Assembly (NCBI GenBank): GCA_016295005.1
Contig: JAEDMA010000055.1
Location: forward strand, 1 to 9,176
Length of the DNA: 9,176 nt
Source: Christensenellaceae bacterium
GTDB taxonomy: Bacteria > Bacillota > Clostridia > Christensenellales > Borkfalkiaceae
Direction: 5' to 3'
Shown here: piece by piece, positions 1-7,500 of the stretch
Numbering within the stretch: the first letter of the stretch is position 1
How the letters are laid out: each line of letters opens with the position of its first letter
Program-made: the position numbers and the translations under genes
Notes under the pieces: model-generated
What the model saw: the letters and a program-made list of their open reading frames with translations, nothing else
The model's database searches: none
Told to the model about the DNA's origin: nothing

Positions 1-1534
1 TGCCTTTCGTAATTCCGTTCGTTTTGCCGTTAGCAAGAACGTTATATAAACTTTCTCCGCCGAACAATTCGGGGTTGCCGATACGACCTATTCTGAAAGT
101 TCCGCTTACCGTTACCCCGCTAACAGTCGCTTTGTCGGAAATATCTCCTGCAAAGAGTCCGTAATAGACTTCTTCTCTCACCATAGGCATATTCTGTAAT
201 ATATCGAATACGGCATTTTCGAAGTTAACGTTTTTAATAACCGCTTTATCGCCTAATCTTCCAAACAATCCGCCGTAATACGCGTACAAATCGGAATATT
301 CCGCTTTTACGTTCTTAAACGTCACGTTCTTGTTGTCCGCGCCGTATATCTTACCGTTGAATTCGTCTGCAGTATATAACGTCGGCCAGGAATCGCCTTC
401 TTCAAGAGCCGAGAAGTCCAAAACGTCGCTTTCGATAATGTAAATACCGTTTAGGTCCGCATAATCGACGAACTGCTGAGCGGTGGTTATTCTGAACTGT
501 TCGCCGGAATCATCAAGTTTTACGTAAACGTTCATAATTCTGTCAGAAGCAACCGCATGCTCGACGTCCAACGTTCCGACGTGCTCTAATTTCTCTGTAA
601 TTTCGTTCGTACAATCGGAATCCGTATACGCGCCGAGGAAAGTGGTGTTGTTTATTTTCGGGAACTGATACGAAGTTTTATTCGTATACAAATGCCTGTA
701 ATTTTGTTTACCGTTATCCCAGCGAGGAAGGAAAATCGTATCCAGATCTTCCGTACCTTCGGAATTCGCAGTCAGATAATTGAAACTCGTGTTTTTATTG
801 TAGTTGGTCCAGGTTGCGCCGTCGTCTACGGAATAGTAATACACGAATTCGAAGTTTTTAACCCAACCGGCGTAAAGCGTTAACGAAACGACTCCGTCGC
901 TGTCTTTATAATCGAAAGTATCGTTTTCGAAATCCCATAACCCGTTATAAGTACAGGCGGGAGTAACGGAAGATTTAACGTACCAGACGCCGTCTGCGTT
1001 TTTATCTACTTCACGGCCGTTACCGTTATCGTCGTAATATTTTTTAACTACGGTTTGGTTATTGTCTTTATCTTTAATAATAACTTCTTTTTCAACGACG
1101 TCGCCATTAGCGAGATAATGATACGAGTCGCCGACTTTAATCAACTTTTCGCCGTTTTCGTCCACAGGTCTTCCTTCTTCGTCGGTTTTTATAATCCTTT
1201 CTTTATACCAACCCACAAAGAAATATTCGTCTTTTTTCAGAGTAATATTCGTGGAAGTACTGCTGGTAGGTCTTTTTCTGGAAGTAGGGTCGGTCAACTT
1301 AATGTGAACGGTGTCGTCGGAATCTTTCACGTAATCGGCAGGTCTGAACATGTCCATAATAGACACGTTATCGCTGTCTATAAACTTGCCGCCGTTAGGG
1401 TCGTACAAAACCGAAACGTAATACCCTCTTTCTTGCCATGTGTCCGGTGTTTCCTTGTCGGAACACGCTACGAGAACGAAGCATATTGCCGACAAGCAAA
1501 GAAGACTGATAATTTTAATAAGTTTATTTTTCAT
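1..1534 (-). CDS. Surface lipoprotein with InlB-B-like and GLUG-like repeats (3' end missing)
   Basis: The reading frame is open from ATG at 1534 to the window edge: 511 residues with no stop, so the C-terminus is outside. The N-terminus is a lipoprotein signal: basic start (MKNKLIK), hydrophobic core, then lipobox LVAC with Cys24 as the predicted lipidated residue, followed by an acidic/polar tether. This predicts an exported protein held by lipid on the outer membrane face. Residues about 38-110 (YDPNGGKF ... FFVGWY) fit a Listeria-Bacteroides (InlB B) repeat, and LYAGWV at about 220 ends a second, degenerate one. Residues about 348-440 (ITTAQQF, IIESDVLDFS, FNGKIYGAD, GGLFGRLGDKAVIKNVNF) follow the pattern of GLUG/M26-N-terminal beta-helix repeats; GLFAGDISDKATVSGV at about 459 starts another. 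No catalytic motif is visible. It starts 26 bases after the protease stop, so it is probably co-transcribed. No clear Shine-Dalgarno precedes the ATG; the start is chosen from the signal peptide. Exact function is unknown; adhesin or binding protein is inference. Confidence 0.9.
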   Translation of the reverse strand, partial: MKNKLIKIISLLCLSAICFVLVACSDKETPDTWQERGYYVSVLYDPNGGKFIDSDNVSIMDMFRPADYVKDSDDTVHIKLTDPTSRKRPTSSTSTNITLKKDEYFFVGWYKERIIKTDEEGRPVDENGEKLIKVGDSYHYLANGDVVEKEVIIKDKDNNQTVVKKYYDDNGNGREVDKNADGVWYVKSSVTPACTYNGLWDFENDTFDYKDSDGVVSLTLYAGWVKNFEFVYYYSVDDGATWTNYNKNTSFNYLTANSEGTEDLDTIFLPRWDNGKQNYRHLYTNKTSYQFPKINNTTFLGAYTDSDCTNEITEKLEHVGTLDVEHAVASDRIMNVYVKLDDSGEQFRITTAQQFVDYADLNGIYIIESDVLDFSALEEGDSWPTLYTADEFNGKIYGADNKNVTFKNVKAEYSDLYAYYGGLFGRLGDKAVIKNVNFENAVFDILQNMPMVREEVYYGLFAGDISDKATVSGVTVSGTFRIGRIGNPELFGGESLYNVLANGKTNGITKG

Positions 1535-1547
1535 ACAGTTACCGTTA

Positions 1548-1565
1548 GTTAAGCGGACGCTTAAC
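1548..1565. repeat. Perfect dyad in the intercistronic gap, overlapping the protease stop codon
   Basis: GTTAAGCGGACGCTTAAC is a perfect 8+8 inverted repeat around a 2-base centre; as RNA it would form a 7-bp stem with a 4-base loop. It includes the protease stop codon (1561-1563) and ends 13 bases before the lipoprotein start. No T-run follows on the minus strand, so it does not look like a standard intrinsic terminator. It could be an mRNA-processing or stability hairpin, a translation-coupling element or a protein-binding palindrome. The symmetry is seen directly; the role is not. Confidence 0.6.
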
Positions 1566-4500
1566 CGTTTGACTTTTTCTTTTTGTTAAGACACACGTAA
1601 ACCGATTTAACAACCGCAACGCCTGCCGCTAAAACCAATATCGCAACGTACGCGCCGCCGTTTATCGCCGAATTACACCCTTCGTTCGGTGTCGGCTTCG
1701 GGACATCGGGTTCCGGCTTCGGTTCTTCACGTTGTTTAAGGTATTTTATAACAGATTCCGCGCTGGTAAGTTTGGAAATATTCGTAACAAGCGATTGTTG
1801 TTCGAGCGAAGAAATTGCGTCGTACGCTTTTCTTGCCGCAACGACTGCGTTTTCATCCGCAAGTGTAATCGAACTCGGAAGCGTTTCTATCATAACGTAA
1901 ACGCTTGCCGTTTCGTCGGTCATAGCGGCGCTTCCCATAACAACGTCGCTGAAATACTGTTCTAAAATAAACGTGTCGTAATACAAACCGTTGGAAGGTC
2001 TTACCATTACGAGTTTGTTTTCGATATGGCCTATATAGTTAACGAAGTTCGCGCCGAAATAGAAGTTATTATAGTGAGAAGTAATGTTCCACATATAATA
2101 AGGAACGATTCCCAGACCGACGTTGGTTCCCATACGTCCCGTAAACGGTAAATTGTTAAGAATGTTCGCGTTGGAAACGTAAGACGATGAATACGCTTCT
2201 TCGAGAATCGGCGCTTCGTAACTCATAAATACGACGTATTTAAGATTACTGCAACCGTAGAACGCTTTATCTCCTATCGCGAGAAGCGTTCTCGGAAGAG
2301 TCACGCTTTCAATCGCCGCCTGATTAAACGCGTACGACCCGATTCTGACTGTTCCGTCGGCAACCGCAAACGTTTTGACTTTCTTTTCGAGCGGATACGC
2401 GATCAACATCAAACCGTTGGGCACTTTATAGTATAAAGCGCCTTCGATAACTTTCACGTTATCGCTTACGTCATAACTTTCGTTTAACGTTACGCCGATA
2501 ACTTTATCGCCGAACGTGACGTTTTCTTCCTTTCCGAAAGTCGCTATCTTGCATCCGAAGAAGGGGTTTTCCCCGATAACTTCAAGATTGCCGCCGAGAA
2601 CGACTTCGGTAATTTTGGTGTTCGCAAATGCGTAATCGCCTATTTCTTTAACGTTCGTAAGGTCGCAATTTTCCAAGGCGGAATTTATGAACGCGCCCGT
2701 GGAAACAACCGATACGTTTTCAAGATTTTCGGCTTTTTTAAGCGAATAACAGTTAGAGAACGCGCCTTCGTCGATAATCGCGCCGTCTTTTAACTTAACG
2801 GATTCAAGTTTCGATCTGGACATCGCGTATTCTCCGATTTTGTCGGCACAAGATAAATTTATCGACGTAAACGCCGTGCCGAACAGACCGTATTTACCTA
2901 CTTTCGTAACGGGACTCGTCATAGTTAGTTCGTTGAGCGCGGTACAGTTGGCAAACAGATAATCGCCGATTGTCGTAACGTTTTCGCCTAATACTACTTT
3001 CTTTAAAGTAACTGCGTTGCTGAACACACCTTTACCCAAAACTTTTACGGAAGACAAATCCACAAATTCAAGTCTCGGTGCAAAACTGGTATATAAAAGT
3101 TCGGTTATTACTTCTTCGCCATTTATTACTTCGGTTTTGTAAGCGTAAGTAATTTGGTTATCCGAAACGTAGAAGTCCTGCGTTCTGGATCCTGCAAACG
3201 CATAATCGCCGATTTTAACAACTTTGGAAAGATCGATTTCTTTAAGTTGCGAAGCGTTAAAGAACGCGTAATCGCCTATCGAAGCGTTTTTGCCGAGAGT
3301 AACGGAACCGAGTCTTGCGTTACCTGCAAATGCGTAATCTCCGATAACGGCGTTGTTCCCTATCGTTAAGGAAGAAAGAGTGGATTTAACGCCTTTGTCG
3401 TAATCGTATTCATAGTGTGTTACGGTTTTAATTACTTCGCCGAACGCGTCTTTAATTTCTTCAACGGTCTTTTTATAATAATCGGAGTTTGTCGCGTCGA
3501 AAGTAACCGGGCAATAGAATGCCGCTTCGCCTATAACCACGTCGTTACCGATAGTAACTCTTTCAAGTTTTAAGCAGTGCGCGAACGCATAATTACCGAT
3601 CTTCGTTCCGTCGTGAATATCAACGGACGTAATCTTTGTCTGTGTGAACGCGTAGTTGCCGATTTCTTTAACCTTCGCAAGATCAGGCGTCTTCGTAAGA
3701 GATGTTCCTACAAACGCGTAATCGCCTATCGTTTCAAGACTGTTCAAAGAAATACCGGTAAGATTGCTGCAAAACGCGAACGCATAGTTGCCTACGCTTA
3801 CCGTATTATCCGCAATTATACGGAATACGCCTAGATTGTTACTGAACGCTCCGTCGGCAATCGCTTTTGCTTCGGGAACGTTAACGACGTTGTTTACGCC
3901 GTAGTATTTGGGAGCCACGAGCAACAGCGTATCGCCGTTAAACAACATTGCTCCGTTCTGTTTTGTTTCGAGGAAATCGTTTCTGTAATCAACGCTGAAC
4001 TTGGTAACGTTGGTTCCTGCAAACGCATATTCGCCGATAACCGCAACGTCTTTACCGAGAGTAACGTTGGTTAAATTGTTGCATTTATAAAATGCAAACG
4101 AAGAGATAACCGTTGCGTTAACGTTTATTGCGGTAAGGTTGGTGCAGCCTTCGAATGCTCGCGAACCTATTTTAATTTTAGAAGCCTTCATTGCAACGCT
4201 GAACAGTTCGGTGTTGTTAATGAATGCGCCTATACCGAGCGACTGAGCGGACGCGGGAAGTTCCAACTTCGTTATAGAGTTCTTTTCGAACGAATAGTTA
4301 CCTATCGCCGTAATACTGCTTAAATCCACGTTTTCGAGAGCGCAACCGCTGAAAGCCCTTTCATTTATGAATTTAACGTTTTCAAGATTAATTTCTTTAA
4401 GGTTTTTACAGCCTATAAATGCGTTGGACGCTATGTTTACCAAAGATTTCGGAAGAGTTACTTTCTTGAGAGCGGTAAGCGCTGCGAAAGCATAAGAATT

Positions 4501-7500
4501 GATGTGCGTTACGCCTTCGGGAATAACTACTTCTTCAATAGTATTGTCGCCGATATAATGTTGTTTTATTTTGTAAGGGTCTTCGTCGTCGATAACGTCG
4601 CCCGCAGAAATATCTTTGTCAACGTACTCGTAATTAGAAAACGCGTAATTGTATATTGTCGTTATACCTCTGTCGTCGGGAATTACGACTTTGCCGCCGA
4701 GTCCCTTATAAGACATTAAGTATATGTTGACAATATTGAACGGGTCTTTTACCTTAACGGAAACGTTGTTTCTGTAAATCGTTGTTTGTCCGTCGAATAA
4801 TACTTCTACGTAAACGGAAGTGTTTCCTTCCGCCAGAGCAGTTACTGTACCTTCATCGGAAACGCTTGCGATTCTCTTGTTTCCGACGCTGAACTTAACG
4901 GAAGTTTTTTCGGGGAAGTAAGAATCGAGAATGTATTTCAGCGTAACAGATTCCGACGGGAACATAGACAATTCTATGCTGTTATTCGCGAATTCGTATT
5001 CGCCGTCGGTAAGTCCGATTTCTCTTTCGGAAGAACTCGTCGAATAATACGCTTTGTTTACTTTATATCCCGTGATATCGAATCTGTTTACTTCCGGAAC
5101 GGAATAATATTCGAAACCTTCGTCTCCCTCACCTAAAACTTTAACGTTTAAGTTTGCGGAAACTTTATTTCCTTTGCTGTCGTAACCATTAACGGTAATT
5201 ACCGCTTCGCCTTTTTTCTTCGCGATAACGGTACGGTTAATTACGTCCGCAACCGTTTTATCGGAAGATTCGTAATCCAGAACTTCTTTCCAAGTATCTA
5301 ACGGATAAACGTTGAATATGTCGGAAATATTTCTCGTTTCGTTTTCGCTTAACGTTATATCGTCTTGCCCGAAGTACATGTCGATTACTTCGTCGGGAAG
5401 CGAAATTTCGTACGTGGCGGTGTTCATAGCGTAATCGTAACAAGTTGCAACGAACGAATTGTTGCTTACCTTTTCGTACGTTCCGTCTTCGTTATATTTA
5501 ATGCCTTTGGAATTCTTTATCTTCGAAACGTAATCGGTAAGTTCTACCGTTACAACCGAAGTAGAATTAAAGGACGAATACACGGGAGTTACGTATTTAC
5601 CGAAAGACTTCATCGAGAACGAGTATCCGGAACCGGGTTCGGCGTCGGTTATCTGTCCGAACTGAACACCCATCGCGTAATGGTTATCGTAAATTTCAAG
5701 GTTGGCGAAAAGTTTGTTCGTTTCGGTCGTTTTGTCGTATTCGGTGGTAAACGTAACGTTTTTAATCGCAGGCGCTTCGAAGTCTATATATAACGGGAAT
5801 TCAAAGGTGTTTCTTACGTTTTTCTGCTCTTCTTTACTGCCGTAATCGATATAAGTTTTAACGGTTACGGTATATTTCGTGTTGTTTTTAAGCGCGTAAT
5901 CTATCGCGCTGAATTCCGTTTTGATCGACGAGTAATAAATATTTCCGCCGCTGCTGAAAGATTTTCTTAAGTTGCTTTCTTCTCTCGTAAATACCACGTT
6001 GCCCGTCGAATCTTCGACTATGGTTATATCGGCGTATTTAACGTTACGAAGGAAACCTGCCCAGATAGCATAAACGCTGTTAACGGTGTAATTATATTCG
6101 GTCTGTTGGTTTGAAATAGCGATTTTATCTTTATCCGCGGCTATCTGCGTAGCGGCGGGATTCTGTATGAAGTAATAGGAGCCGAGAGTCGAAATATAGT
6201 CGCTGTAAAGATTTCCGATAACTCTCGTCGCATAAGCGTCCGCCATAAGTTTATCTTCGTCGTTCTTACCTGCGTTGATTTCGTCGACGTTGGTATCGTA
6301 ATATTCTTCGTCGAAAATCGGAGCCTCGGTCCAATCGCCGTAGTATGCGAGCAACGGAACGTTAACGTTGACGTCGGTTCCGTTTACGGCATTAAGAGTA
6401 ACGAAACCTTCAACGTACATACCGTGTTTGAACGATTTGTTGAGATACGCTTTATCTCCGTTAGATAAAGTTATTTTAACCGTTACTTTCGCCGACGAAT
6501 TAGCGGAAACCGTAACCTTGTTTCCGTCCTGCGAGCCGTTCGAAACGTTTACGACTTTTGTGTCCGCATTGAGAAGATAACCGTCCTGAGTAACAGTCGT
6601 ATCGCTATGGCTCGTATAGGTTTTGCTTACGCCTTCGGTTATGACCACCGAACCGATATCGTAAGAAACCGCCGCGCCGCTTATATTTTTAATGCCGAAA
6701 GACATTTCGTAAACGCCGGTTTTGTTTTTATCGTCGCCGAGTTCGAGTTTGGATTTATCCATCTCGTTACCGTTCTTATCGTAAGTCTGAATGTAAGAAG
6801 CGGTAGTGGTGGATTTTTTCATGTTAACAAGTCCGGCGCCTTGTTTTCTTACGGCGTAAGGAAGACCGTTTTTATTGTAAACGATATCCGCCGTAGACAT
6901 CATAAGTTGGTTAACGATTGCCGTTACGTCGTTATCGTCTATATCTCTGCTGCCGTCTTTCGCGTAAGTTCCGAAAACCCCGCTGTATTTAACGTACTGA
7001 CGAATAAGAGCAGTTGCGCCTGCCTGGTTAGGAGCCGCCATGGACGTACCCGACAATCTGTCGTAATTCTGCCCGGGAACGGCAGATAAAATTTCTCCGC
7101 CGTGGGCGGTTATTTCGGGTTTGATCCTGAGATCGGAAGTGGGACCCCAGGAGGAGAAGTCGGACATAAACGGACCGGCAACCTGATTTCTGCTTATTCT
7201 GATAATGCCCTTTCCAGCCGCGGCAAGTTTTTCGCCTTCGTCCTGAGATAGAGAACATACCGCGCCGATATCTTTACCTACGGCCATGGAAATCGTACCG
7301 GAGATGTTGTTATAAATTATGATACCCGAAGCGCCTTTTTCGTTAAGAGCGACTCTGACCTTGTCTTCGAAAGTCGTGCTGCCGCGTTTTACAAGAACGA
7401 TTTTCCCTTTATAGTAACTCTCGTCGTACATATAGTCGGAAGAAGTTCCGACACCGGGAATAGTGACGTATTCGAAGTCGTGGCTTTCTACGTCTTCGCC

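Noticed and set aside
1055..1552. Plus-strand open frame of 165 codons opposite the lipoprotein gene
   Set aside because: It is antisense to a frame with a clear signal peptide and domain motifs, is low-complexity Val/Phe/Asn-rich as expected of a shadow frame, and has no domain signature.
1548..1565. Intrinsic terminator after the protease gene
   Set aside because: The stem is not GC-rich and no T-run follows it on the minus strand before the next start codon, so readthrough into the lipoprotein gene is more likely.
1561..1700. LPXTG-type sortase signal at the protease C-terminus
   Set aside because: No LPXTG or close variant is present before the membrane helix; the nearest feature is GCNS, and the spacer PKPTPNEG does not fit a sortase site.
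2227..4701. Regular short repeats at DNA level suggesting a CRISPR array
   Set aside because: The repeats are imperfect, follow a 21-24 codon period in one open frame and encode LRR_5 units; there are no constant repeats with unique spacers.
6607..7089. Plus-strand open frame of 160 codons opposite the subtilase domain
   Set aside because: It overlaps the conserved GTSMAAP region on the other strand; composition and lack of motifs mark it as a shadow of the protease gene.
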